From the NCBI GenBank assembly GCA_019925795.1, contig CM034307.1, positions 65,968,864-66,032,863 on the forward strand: a stretch of DNA of 64,000 nt. Direction: 5' to 3'. Source of the DNA: Dendrobium chrysotoxum (taxonomy: Eukaryota > Streptophyta > Magnoliopsida > Asparagales > Orchidaceae). Below, in pieces: positions 1 through 11,830 of the stretch; within the stretch, counting starts at the first letter, position 1; every line of letters begins with the position of its first letter. The translations under genes and the position numbers were made by a program. The notes below the pieces were generated by a model. It was not told the DNA's origin. It ran no database searches and saw only the letters and a list, made by a program, of their open reading frames with translations.

Positions 1-835
1 TGGAGGAATCCCCAATTTTGGGCTCTGAAATCTCACTCATCCTTTCTCTCTCCTCTTCTCCTCCTTCCTTCTGTGGCAAGGTGACTGGGTGAAGGGTTTG
101 AATAAGTTAGTTAATGGTTTAAGATATTTAATTACATAAAAATAAATGATTTGACCTAGCGCCAGAGCGCTAACCTCCACAGCGCCACAGTGCTAGCCTC
201 CACAACCCGTAGCACTCCTAGAGAATATTCTAGATTTTCCCAGAATCTCACCATTAGAGAGCTTGGCATCGTGTTGCACCCTTAATTTCACCTCCCCACC
301 TGAGAGCTCAATGTCACAGCACTATTAGCCCAATGTTATGGCCCTCCTTGAGCAATTTTGATATCTTGGAATTTCACTTCTCCAACCCAATTCTTACTCA
401 CTTATGTCCTCCGTAAACATTCTAGAATAGATAATTATAAATTAAATTAAATTCAAAAAACCATTTAATTTAATTAACCTTAATTAATTAAGTTTCAGAA
501 TAGCAGATATTATATTTTCTTTTCCTTATAGAAAATATTATCCTTGACATTCTCAATATGCAATACAATCAGTCAAAATAGATTTGGATACAACTGTCTT
601 ATTTCGACTTCTGTCTCACAGGTTGCCTTCCGCTTTGACATATGTTTCCACTGGACTTTAACCAACGGAATTTGTTTATTCCTTAACTACTTTACATTGA
701 AGGCCAAAATACATTTAGGTTTCTGCTTATAGGTCAGATTATGTTGCACCTCCACTTCAGCTTCAGGAACTCTTCGATCGACATTTGATACCCACTTCGT
801 CAACACTGATACATGTGTTGACCTCATTTTTGTAT
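1..835. repeat. LTR-like noncoding sequence, no gene
   Basis: No credible coding region. The stretch opens with a pyrimidine-rich CTCCTCTTCTCC block near 45-75. A run with 'gcgc' and 'cacagtgctag' motifs follows at 155-235. Similar 'cacagtgct' and 'gcgc' vocabulary recurs near 45,000-45,250 and 49,870-49,980. That repetition suggests diverged copies of one LTR family, which is inference from word similarity only. The rest is AT-rich and unremarkable. Confidence 0.35.
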
Positions 836-839
836 GAGC

Positions 840-1400
840 TCAGTAGGACCAACCCAGACCTTAGGATCCTTCCAATTCTTAGGATCAATCTTAACCCTAG
901 GATTAATCTGATCTTAGATCAATCCAGACTTTAAGATCAATCTAAATTCAAATCAATCCTGACCCCAGATCAATATGATTTAAGACAAATCTAAATTTTA
1001 GGATTCTCCTAGACTTCAGACCCTAGGATCTATTCTAGACCCTAGGATTCTACCTGACTCTAGATCATATGACCCTCTTAGACCCTAGGATTCTCCTAGA
1101 TCTATCTAGAGCTTAGGATTCTTCTAGATCCTATGACTATTCTAGATCCCAGGCCCTAGGACTTCCAAACTCTAGGATCTTCCTAGAAATCAAACTTTAG
1201 GATCTACTCTAGATCCTAAGATCCTTCTAGATCTTGAATTTTAAGATTCCTAAATCTTAGGATTCCTAGATCTTAGGATTCTTCTAGATTATAGGATTCT
1301 TCCCAGACTCCAGTCCTTAGGATCTATGTTAGACCCTAGGATTCCCTTAAGCTGATTTGGACCCTAGGACCTATTCTAAACCCTAGGATTCTACTAGATC
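840..1400. repeat. Degenerate tandem array built on CTAGGATTCT
   Basis: The stretch consists of imperfect units of about 20-30 bp carrying 'cctaggattct', 'ctagatcc' and 'agaccctagg'. The core appears roughly twenty times with irregular spacing. CCTAGG and TCTAGA are both palindromic, so the array is rich in short self-complementary sites. Every frame is closed and no coding function is visible. It is probably a diverged minisatellite inside an LTR retrotransposon. Confidence 0.7.
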
Positions 1401-1799
1401 AATCCAAGCTTCAATTCAATCTAAATTTAATTCAAATCTTACCATTCAAGCTCAAAATCCAATTCAAAATCAGATTTCCAGATTCAAATCCAAAGCCAAA
1501 GGTCTAAGTCCTGAAAGTCTTTTCCAGCAAATCTTTGAACATTTCAAAACCCAGTCAAATAACCTCTGATTCAAGATCTATCAGTTCCACACTGATGTGA
1601 CATGTTTCTAGAGGCAACCCTCCAAATTTGAGCTCATTCTGAGACCTCTAACCTCAGAAACTGAATTGAAATCCAAAGGCTGTAAAACCTTCAAATATTT
1701 ACAGTCCATGCCACTGGACCTACCACCCAGTGGATTTTGATCTTGGAGCTTTCTCCAAAGCCTCCAATCACCTCCAGACCCTTGATTATGACCCATTGA

Positions 1800-2520
1800 G
1801 CAATAAACTGCATTTTGTTGGACTCAATTTGACCCCCAGTTGACCAGGGGTCAAAATGACCAAAATACCCCTATGAGGTGTAACTGGTCACTTGAACCAA
1901 ATGACCTCCAAATCAAATGCAGTCACTTCCAGCAAATTTCAAATGTCATTTCAAATCTGTTGAACCCATTTCCAGACCTTGGATCCACCTGGTTGACCAA
2001 GTCAACCAGGGTTGACCAAGTCAACCAGGGTTGACCTAAAAGGCCCATTAAGGGCCCAAATAGGTCATTTTGACCAAATGACCTTCCCAGACTTTGAGAC
2101 CACCACCAGTAGACTCAGAATGTCATTCTGAACTGGTTGGACCCAGTCCCTGGTCCTGGGTCAACTTGGTTGACCAAGTCAACCAGTTGACCCATTAAGC
2201 CCATTAAGGGTCTAAATAGGTCATTTGATTCAAATAACCCATTTAAACTCCTGAGATATATTTACCAGACTTTCAACATCAAATCAAATCTACTAAACCC
2301 AAATTCAGGTCCTGAGTCAACCTTGTTGACCAGACCAACCTTAATTGACCTAAAACCCCTTTAAGGCCTTTAATGGGTCATTTTGACCCATCTAGCTTGT
2401 CACATCCATATCAAGTCCTTAAATATTTTCTAGCCTATGGTGTTAACATTTCTAAGGTCACCTTTACTCAAATTTTAGTTAAAGTTGACCAAGTCAACTT
2501 AAATTCAAGCTTATTCAAAT
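1800..2520. repeat. TTGAC-rich repeat with GGTTGACCAAGTCAACC palindromes
   Basis: TTGACC/TTGACT and its complement occur well over a dozen times, notably near 1827-1845, 1990-2035, 2070, 2150-2195, 2315-2400 and 2485. Similar blocks recur about every 160 bp: a TTGACC cluster, then a 'cccattaagggcc' segment, then 'taggtcattttgacc'. This indicates a diverged tandem repeat. TTGAC(C/T) is the core of the WRKY-factor W-box, so the block could act as a regulatory array, but it may simply be a repeat. Confidence 0.6.
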
Positions 2521-3090
2521 TTGATTGAATTGAATCTTGTTGGGATATACAATTCAATTAAACCTCCTAAAACTTAAAAAATTATTCTATTGAATATTTT
2601 GAATTATCTTAAACCCATCATAAGTCAAATCATATATCATTTGACTTGGTCAAATCCCAAATTTTGGTCAAATCCATTCAATATCCAATGCATTCCACTA
2701 AATCCTTTGGAATTAAATCCAAGTATTCAATCATGTCTCCCCCATGTCCACCTAGGCAGGAGTTGACTGTTTGACTGGCCAAAGAGTCAACAAATGCTAA
2801 GTAAAGGGTTTTAAATGCTCAAATCATCCCTTAAAACTAATTTGTTTTAATCCTAAACCTATATAGCCATTTAAATAGGCTCTAGAACCTTCTCAGGACT
2901 CTCTACAACCTTTGGATCAAAATCATAGGGCTCCTATCATCTCCATGTGCTCACAAGGTGACAAAATACACTTTCCATGTAGATTGTACCTTGGTCCTTT
3001 GATTCCCTCCTGCTCCCAACCACTCCAATACAGGTGGCATGCATCCAGGAACCCCCCCAAGTGATCTAGGCCCTCCATTCAAATCCAAGA
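2521..3090. other. No gene seen; AT-rich to mixed noncoding
   Basis: Open frames are short and show no recognisable protein motif. The sequence has the AT-rich, Asn/Lys/Phe-codon look of the surrounding degenerate repeats. I see no structure worth naming. Confidence 0.5.
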
Positions 3091-3960
3091 CAAATGAATA
3101 GGGCAAAAGGCCGAAAGGAGTTCTCATTCGATTCAAGCCTCTCTCTCTCCACTCAAACCTTCCCGGAGCACAATCTCAATTCGTTCGAGCTTCCCAGACC
3201 TCCCTCCACACATTCCAAGTCGAGATTAGCCGGTCAAAGCCGCCGCCGGCGAGCTTCCCGACGTGCCAAGGTTGAATTCCGTCCAGCTCAAACTCCAGTC
3301 AATCCGTAGCGTTTCAAACCGTGGGTCAACTAGGGAAAGTTGCGTGGACAAACGACAAGTTCAGAGATATCAAATACGGTCCAAACCGTCCATTAAATCG
3401 AGGTATAATGCTAACCCTAGCTTAGGACATTTAGGGTTAATTAACTTCGTGTTAAGTGCGTATTTAATCTTGAAATCAACTCCACACTAATTATGTTCAT
3501 TTGCTTAATCTGTATTTTAAATTTCATTTAAAATGATCAAGTATTGATGGAGAACTAAGCATTTATTGCTTTCGAAACCTATTCCGTCAACTGCATGAAT
3601 ATCGTGTAATATGGACCGTTGATTTCAAGATCAACGGTCCGAATTATGCCATTCCGCGGTCTAATTGAACCGTGGATCTGATCACACGGTTAATTTCCTG
3701 GTAGGGCTCGATCTGAGCCGTCCATTTGAAACCGCGGGATCAGCAGTTCTTGGAATCCTCCGTCCGGCTCGATCGTGGCCTTTGATTCGAAACATCGCTC
3801 GATCGGACGGCCCATATCCGCGCTGATGTGGTTTAGTAACCGCGGGACCGAACCGCGCCGTCATTGCAATCATTTGCAATGATTGCGCGGCGGCGCAATC
3901 ATTGCAAATGATTGCCCGCCGCCTCCGCGGTTTGTCTGAACGAATCAGAAGCCGCCGCGT
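3091..3960. other. GC-rich segment resembling a retroelement leader
   Basis: GC content jumps relative to the flanks. A CT-rich run near 3140-3170 precedes 'gccgccgccggcgagc' near 3239. Downstream, 3610-3850 carries variants of 'gatcaacggtccg' and 'ccgcgg'. Short open frames exist, but their arginine- and proline-rich translations match no family I know. The pattern resembles the untranslated leader or LTR of a large gypsy element. That is a weak inference. Confidence 0.3.
3866..3915. repeat. Perfect 21-bp inverted repeat, 8-bp spacer
   Basis: Arms at 3866-3886 and 3895-3915 are exact reverse complements, separated by GCGGCGGC. Each arm is itself a small hairpin with 8-bp stems (gcaatcat/atgattgc) and a 5-nt loop, so the structure is nested. 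It lies in the GC-rich segment and can fold as one long stem or as two separate hairpins. Confidence 0.85.
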
Positions 3961-3969
3961 GGACATCCT

Positions 3970-6900
3970 GCCGCCAGGGACTGATTAAACATATTTTAAT
4001 TGATTTTAAATATATTTTAAACCTTAAGAATTTCAAAAAAATGCTATAAATCAAATATAAACCCAAAAAATCAATATAATATATCAAATTGCTTGGATTT
4101 TCAAGACCTTTAATTTAAAATTAAAATTATTTTAAAATGTTTTCTGTATTTTAAGTAATTTTGAATATTATTTATTTGGCTATTTTAAATATTAATTAAT
4201 TAAAGTAAATAAATTTAATTTCTTAATTTTAAAATAAACCTATTTTAAAATCATTCTAAATCAGTTAATATATTTTAAATATTTAAACCTTAATAATTAA
4301 TTTAAATTCATAATATTTCTATTTTAAGTATTTTAAATAGTTCCAATATTTTAAATACTTAATTAATATTATATTAAATATTATATTAAGCATTTTAAAA
4401 TTAAATTTTATTTTCAAAAATATTTCCAATTAAATCAGAGGTCCTCTCAACAATTTTAAAATTAATTTGATTATATTTTTAAATTATTTTAATTTCAAAA
4501 TTAATTTATATATATATATATGTTAATATGTGTCTATATATATAGTTCAAAGCTATTTCAAAAATTATATTTACTTAAATCTTTAATTTGAGAGGTCCAT
4601 TGGAATTTCAAATATAGGTTAAACTTGGTTGAATAGAATTAATGTGGATGATTAGTGAATAATCATATTTTGGTTGTTCTCTAATCTTGTTTCTAATTGC
4701 ATACGTTATGTTAATCCATGTATGCTTAAGGACATACACACACCACTTAGTTTAAGGCTTTCTTAGATTTAGGTTTGATTATTTAACATGTGCATATCAT
4801 ATGAAGGTTATATCAAGGGTTAGTGACTTTGATTTGAAATCAATTAACCTAGTGACATCATTAAGGACAATAATTAAGGACTTTGTTTAGAGAACTTAGA
4901 ATATTTCCCATAATTAGGATTCATTTCCCATTGACTTGAAACTCAAACCATTTAAACTTAGTGACATGCTCAGCCTCAAGAAAAATTCTCACTAACTTTT
5001 GAAATCATTAAGCCCCTTAATTAGCTTAATCAAATTTGAACCTTAATTAAGCCATTTAAGCTTTCAAAAATTCTAATAAATCAAATTTAAATCCAAAAAT
5101 TACATATAATACCTTAAACTGACCAGAATTGAACCCTTAATCAATGAAAAATAAAAGCCCCTTGACTGGACTTCAAAATTAAGTTTAATTTAAGTTTAAT
5201 TGAAATTCAATATTTAATTAAATTAATTAATTAAAAATAATTAAAAATTCCAGAAAATTTCCAAACACTTGGAAATCACTCTTTAGGTCATTCCAGACCT
5301 TTGGAGTCGATTTCAAGAAGTTTGGAGATCATTTGGATCCAAATCACAAAAAGGGTCTCTAATTAAACAATTTAAATAATTCATTAAATACTCAAAACTT
5401 CAAAAATTCATAACTAATTCAAATGAACTCCAAATTGAGCAAACTCAAAGGCATACAACTCGTCTTAAAGTCTAATATTTATAAAAAATGTTAAGTTTCC
5501 AGAAATCAAACAAATTTGAAAAAGTCAACTTTTGGTCAAACCTAGTTCAAAATCAAGTCAAAACTTCAAACCTTCATAATAAAATCTAAAAAAATCCAAT
5601 TTCAGTGTACTTACTGTCTAACTGATCGTATTAAGGTCTAGTATTTTAATAAAATATTAAATTTCCAGAAAACCCTTTAAATCAAAAAGTCAACTTTTGA
5701 CCCTTGAATTAAATCATTAAAATAATCAAAAAAATTCCAAAATCCAATAAATCATTCAAAATTCCAGAAAACATTAATTTGAACTTAAAACCAGCAACCA
5801 ATCAATTTTAATTAAAATTAATCAACCTTTAAACCTTAATCAAACTCAAATCATTTAATTATATCGGGTACCACTGGGTAACCCAGGCCTACGAGGCTAT
5901 TAAATTAGCCCCAAGGAAGGTGAAATAAACTTCACGGCCTCGGTGTGAAACAAAGGTGATATCCAACAAACAATTAAAATCAAATTTAAAAATCAATTTC
6001 AAGTCACTAATATTTAAATTCAAATTAAATCTTCCCTTAAGCCTTCAACCAACTAGAACTTTAAACAACTTCAATCAAATCATCCTATTTAGGACATATC
6101 AAAGCCACACAGCCTACTTCACACACTTTAGATGGTTTGCTAAGACGACCAACTTTAGTCTTAGGTTAGGCCGGTGTTTACTTTTCTGCTACTTGCGTGT
6201 GCCGGGTTTTCCGTGATTTTCATTGCATGCTGGTTGCTAGATTTAGGTAATTAATGTTGATGTGATTGTTTATTTATTTACTGCACTCTGAGTTGATTGA
6301 TTGTACGTTAGATCTACCCTTAGGTTAGGAACGATTTGTACTAATTTAATCTTATGCAGGTGGTCATGCTCATACAGGGCATAAATTAAAGGGGGCAAAA
6401 ATCATAATTATTAAATTGCACAGGTGCTCCAGAAAATTGCTTAAGTCCCCCTTTAAATCAAAAAGAGCATGGCCAAGTGTGGCTGTGATTGAGTGTTTTA
6501 ATTTCAAATATATAACTGCTTGGGATGCCAAATATAAACTGTTGATTATTAGGATAACCTTGCAGGTTGTTGAGTCTAGATTTTTAATTTTCATTAATGT
6601 AATTTGATTTGAAATTGAGTTGTAATATTTAAAGTGATTTGAGATTGAGATACTTAAACATCCAATTTGGAATCCAAAGAGGAAGGAACATCCCTTAGGG
6701 GAGAGTTCCTATCCATTTGGAGATCCAAATTAGGATGAAGTTCAAGTATCCAAAGAGAAAAGATAACACCCCTATCCAGGGGGAGTTTCTTTTCATTTGG
6801 ATATCCAGACCCGACGATCCAATGAATTCTAAGGAGACGAAGAAGTGAAGAACGAGAAGAATCTCAAATCTCAAAGTCACTTGAGTCGTAGGAGTAGAAT

Positions 6901-8030
6901 CCGGGTTGTAGTCAGTGGTACCCGGCCACTTTACTTTACTGTAGACCCTGGGTTGTATTATTAAGGGCACTTGCCTATGGACTTTCAGTTTGAGCATTTA
7001 TTTAATTAATTTAATTATTTGATTGATTTGATTACTTGATGTTGATTGCGATTAAGGACTTGCATGCTTTTAGTAGTTTTTTGGCGCTTATTGCATGTCG
7101 TATTTGATTTAGCCTGGAACCCGATCGGAGGCTCGTGAGGGTACGGTCATTAACTTTTTCTACTTAAACAAAATTTAAATTTTTAAGTTCAGATAGAAAC
7201 TCTAATGCTCTTAAGAAGTAAGCCCGGACTCGCCGGGAGTTTTTCATGCATTCATATTAACTTTTCTCTACCTTGCTAGGCACCTCCCCGCCTGCGGGTT
7301 CTGGCAGACCACCTGACCTATTAGGGTGCAGTTCTGTCCAAGGGGATGTTGTGCAATCTTTAGGATAAAACCTATTTTTTAAGCCTGTTTTAAAACTGCT
7401 TCATATTGATTTAAGCATTTTATCGAGTCAACTAGCATGCATTGCATTAGATACAAATTAAAAATTGAGTCTAAATTTTAATTGCATTTCTAGCTTAGAC
7501 ATTTAACCCAACATATGTTAAGGGGTCAATTAGGATTTGCTCTAGATGTCGACCCCAATTCTTTAAACCAATCTTAATCAATGTCCTTAACCACTCTACA
7601 TTTAAAGACTTTGACTCATGGTTTTAAAAGCGTTTAGGTGGTTTAGCTGGCTCCCCAATCCAGGCCGGGGTAAGTCCAGGATTACATTGCATTAGCTAGT
7701 TTCTGGGTCACTGATTTCAGTACCCATTTTAGACTTAGGTTCTGAGGCAAATATTCAATCTTAAGACCTCAATCTGTCGGAAATCTAATTCCCACTTTCT
7801 AATAAAATTGATCACTTAAACATTAAATATCTTTCAATCAAATTCAAGCCCAACACTTAGGATAATTTGAGGTGTTTCTGAAGTAATTCAGAATCTCAAG
7901 ACACCTCCTACTCTTCTTCCTTTGACTCTAGAAAGAACTGCTCAACCTCGAACTAATCCCTATTGAATTTTCAGCCCCTTAACCTTCTTTGATATCAAGC
8001 TTTGAAATCTTAAATGAAATTCGTATCGCT
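3970..8030. other. AT-rich noncoding stretch, no gene
   Basis: Runs of TTTAAA/ATTTTAAAT dominate 4000-4480. A short (TA)n tract sits near 4508-4545. The area 5870-5950 and parts of 6690-7330 and 7650-7690 are less AT-biased, with gypsy-spacer-like wording such as 'cgggtaccactgggtaaccc'. No frame longer than about 100 codons shows a recognisable motif. Most likely this is old LTR-retrotransposon spacer. Confidence 0.45.
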
Positions 8031-8048
8031 ATTTTAATCGAGAGTTTT

Positions 8049-8105
8049 CGTAGGAAATTTCTGGTTTCCTACGATGTAATTAACTACGAGGGCTTGCGCT
8101 CGTAG
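8049..8105. repeat. Two adjacent short hairpins
   Basis: Stem 1 pairs cgtaggaaa (8049-8057) with tttcctacg (8065-8073) across a 7-nt loop. Stem 2 pairs ctacgag (8084-8090) with ctcgtag (8099-8105) across an 8-nt loop. Both share CTACG/CGTAG, so alternative pairing is possible. The function is unknown. Confidence 0.6.
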
Positions 8106-8554
8106 GAGATTTAGAAACCCAGACCAGATTTCAAAATCAAGTTTTTAAAACCTTCAATTGATTATCTTCGGGAAATTCAAACTTTACGATCATTATCATC
8201 ATATTTGAACTATCGATAGTAATTGATATCTTCTTTCTCTGGATAGATATATCAATTACAATCATAACTTTAAATATGAAATTAATGATCTCTTATCTCA
8301 ATTATTGTAGTCGAACAATGGATTAAATATTATTTTGATCCTTCGGGATCATATATTGTTTCTCCTTGAGTTTGATTATAATAATCAGATAAATTCAAAG
8401 ATTTGTAATCTGAACCTATTAGAGAACGATATGTTCACTTTTCGAAGTGATATATCATTCATAATAAGTGTTCGATTATAAAATTCAAAATTCCAGAAAT
8501 TAAACATTTCCCAAAGAAAATTAAACCTCTTTTCAAAACATAATATTTTTTCAA

Positions 8555-9650
8555 TCAAACAACATGAAAAATATTATGGATATCCGACATGTAATCTACC
8601 AGAAACAATCTATAAGCAGATTTCTCAATCCTTTCGATCACTTCAAATGACCCTATATATTTGAAACTTGTCTTGCTATCCTTTCTAAGCTTGTTCACTC
8701 CTTTAATTAGACTGAGTTTCAGATATACAAAGTCACTGACTTGGAATCTGACTTGGAATTCCACAGACTTATACTTTGGGTCAAGATATTTCTTTTGCCT
8801 GTCCTAAACTACTTCTAATATTTTTTTGATCGGGTTGATAGTTTCAATAGCACTGTCTACAAGCTCAGAACCTATTAGCTTTCTTTCTCCAGCTTCAGTC
8901 TAAGAGAACGGAGTATTACACCTTCTTTCATATAAAAACTCATACAGAGCGATACTAATACTTGCTTGGAAGTTGTTGTAAGCAAATTCAATCAAAGGTA
9001 CATATTCTTTCCAACTTCCACCAATGTCCAAAACATAAAGTCCCAATAGATCCTTTAAAACTTGAATAACTCATTCTGAGTGCCCATCTGTTTGGGGGTG
9101 AAAGGTCATGCTAAAATTCAACTTCGGCTCCAAATCTTGAATACTCCTCTACAGTTTTGAGGTAAATTGGCCATCACGATCAAAAACAATTACCTTAGGA
9201 ATCCCATGCAATCTAATGATCTCTTTCACATATAATTGAGCCAGCTTATCAATAGAATATGTCTGCCTCATTGGCAGAAAATGAGCAAACTTCATCAATC
9301 TATCAACAATCACCAACACTGTATCATGGTCTTGCCTAGACTTGAGAAAATCCATAGTGATCTCCTCCCATTTTCACTCTAGAATAGGCAACGACTGCAA
9401 TAATCTACCAAAACTCTGATGCTCAGATTTACCATTTGACATGCTTCACACTTAAATAAATTATGTCATTTCTCTATTGAACCCAGGCCACCAAAACATC
9501 AAATTCAGATCATGGTACGTCTTATTACTACTCGTATGCATGGTATACTTAGAGTAGTGGGTTTCATGTAGAAACTCTCTCCTTAGAGCATCACTATCCG
9601 GGACCCATATCCTGCCATCACAGAAAATTATACATGTGGGTCTCAGAAAG
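8555..9650 (-). pseudogene. Ty3/gypsy integrase remnant (3' part of pol)
   Basis: Read on the minus strand this is the integrase end of a gypsy polyprotein. The zinc-binding region (HETHYSKYTMH, then a Cys pair 'CEACQMVKSEHQ') lies near 9420-9600. The catalytic-core start (VDRLMKFAHFLPM, then VIVFDRDGQFTSKL) lies near 9150-9350. A linker with 'RQKKYLDPKYKS' sits near 8780. The C-terminal SH3-like part (SDFVYLKLSLIKGV ... YIGSFEVIERI ... HNIFHVV) is near 8555-8730. It is dead. A tryptophan codon before the core reads TGA (9374-9376), a glutamine position reads TAG (8804-8806), and more stops lie in the linker. No upstream RT or downstream LTR is recognisable nearby, so this is a fragment. Confidence 0.85.
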
Positions 9651-9659
9651 GATGTTGCT

Positions 9660-11730
9660 GGTGGGGATTAGAATGCAAAGGGTACGATCGCACTATCCCA
9701 TAGGATAAAATAGTTGTAAGTCTTTACATTCTACGCAAGCAAGTCAATAGAAGAGTGGATAGAATTATACATACGATTATCTATGGAAAATAGTGATTTT
9801 TGCCTCACATCTCGATGGATAATAATATATATAATTCAATAGTCAAGAGATCTCCCCCATTCAATACATCAGCTCGCATGGAATTTATTTGATGCAGGTG
9901 TTGATTTCTTATGGGCACAAGCTCCCATGGTTAATTACATCTTAGGCCTTAACTTAAGAATACTCTCGATTAGGGATATTATTTTATTCTCCTCTTAGTT
10001 TGGTGCATAGTGAGGTTCCTAGGTTCTAATCCAAGGTCATAAACTCTTCTCTTTATCTTTAATGAGGATTAAATTTTTTAAATGTATGAAGATTTGATTA
10101 AAAATTTGTTAAAAAAATAACTTAAAGACTGACTTACTCTTTTAGAAGAAAAATTAGAAAAGACACATTGAGGGATGTACAATCTATACTTACGCTTGTC
10201 TGGAAGGAGTTGCCAGCTAACATCCTAAATATAATCAATTGCCTTATGAATGCAAGATAGGATGACTCTAATCCTATAGAGTCAAGGATATTTAATTCAG
10301 AGAGTTTAATCAAGATTATATGATATACAGATAGGTCTCTAACTAGTGTTATTTATTATGATGCATGAAGCAAATATATAAAAAGGAACTTTATTCATTT
10401 ATTTGGAGACATAGATACAACCCAAGATCTACAAGAAAGTAAGGTGGCCAAGCTCCACCACAACATGTTTGGAATTCTATACCTATGAATGAAATAGGTC
10501 TAAATATAGTTGCTTATTATCTTCTGGCTCCAAGTCTACACTATAGAATCCTAAAAGAGAAGATCCTCTAGAGAAGAAGGGGTTATTTTTTGGGGCTTTA
10601 TACGTATGTATAAGCAATCATATTTAGCCTTTTACAACTTTGTGCATACATACAACTCAATTTAGTTACATTCTAGACACTTCACATTTATATTTGACTC
10701 TTACATATATATTTGCACTTACGTACATCCTGCTTCACTTTATTTTACAAGCAACCCTAGATACATTCTACTTTGCTCTTTTTTTACAATAAAATAAGAC
10801 AACATAAATGCAAATGCATGTATGAATATAATGTATGTGTGTGTAATTTATTTTGCTTATTTAATTTTAATTTATTTAGATTCTATTATTAATTCATTTA
10901 GTTTAAATTCATTAATAACTTTTATTTATTAGAGTTTGATAAATTTGATTTATTTATGTTGGATTATTTTATTTTATTTTTATTAACCTGTTTACTTTAT
11001 TATACATATTATGATTCATGAAAATCAAAGAAAAAAATGTTAAATATGGGTAATAATTCAAAACTACGCATCCTAAGTTTGTCACTAATGAGTAAAGTCC
11101 TACTCACTAGCGGGTTATCGAGCTTAGAAAATGAAATGCGGGATTTCTATAAGGACTTAAGATTTGGGTAAATCTTATTCACATGAAAGGCTTTGAAGAT
11201 TTAATGGGCTATAAGTTTAAGATAGTTTACCTCACCGAAGCAAGTCAATGGTGCAACCAATTTGCTCTCACCTTGCAAAGGCGAGATAAAAAGAGGAGTC
11301 CCGAGCATGCTATTCAAACATCTTCATATTTCCTCACAAATAACACGAAAAGAAAAGTATGTGTCAGAATTCATGTAAATGTAAATGTAATAGTTGATAC
11401 ATGAAATAATCTTACATATAATCAAGTGATGCAGAAATGATTAATTTTGTTGTTCAAACATATGTATAAACCTTTCCAATAAATCTTAAACTTTTAATTT
11501 TAAATGCATATAAAGCATGAAACTTATATATTTGTAGTAAGCTCTTTATTATAGCCATCACCTTCACATTAAAATGTACCAATAACTTTGCAATATAAAG
11601 CACATAAAGCACATGAAGCCTTATGATAAAAAACAACCCATGATTATGCCAGATTTGATGATCTCAGATCGGTTCACACCATTGCCCTTCCACTTGTGTT
11701 TTTTTGTTCCTTTTCTCCCAAGGCTCTGTC
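9660..11730. other. No gene seen; AT-rich noncoding
   Basis: Long AT-rich stretch with T- and A-rich runs, strongest at 10,780-11,050. A small open frame near 11,183-11,404 has no recognisable motif. I find no terminal repeats or target duplications here. Confidence 0.45.
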
Positions 11731-11734
11731 GACT

Positions 11735-11830
11735 CGGTTTCCCTGTTGGCTGCACGGTTTTCCCTGCTGGATGCTCGATTTTCCCTGTAGTTGCGGTTTC
11801 CCTGCTGTTAGATGCTTGATCTTCCCTTTT
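11735..11830. repeat. Short degenerate tandem of TTTCCCTG units
   Basis: Five or six imperfect units of about 20-25 bp share 'ttttccctgctggatgctcga' or close variants, in phase with 'ggtttccctg'. Both strands stay open through it by chance. A TATA-like ctatatatag follows near 11,951, so the neighbourhood might be an LTR promoter, but no LTR pair was found. Confidence 0.5.

Noticed and set aside
3094..3490. Arg/Pro-rich plus frames as exons
   Set aside because: Composition follows the GC-rich leader-like segment; no domain, no supported splice sites.
1..9650. One complete gypsy element spanning the left 9.6 kb
   Set aside because: Only integrase is recognisable, and I could not find two matching LTRs, a PBS or a TSD.
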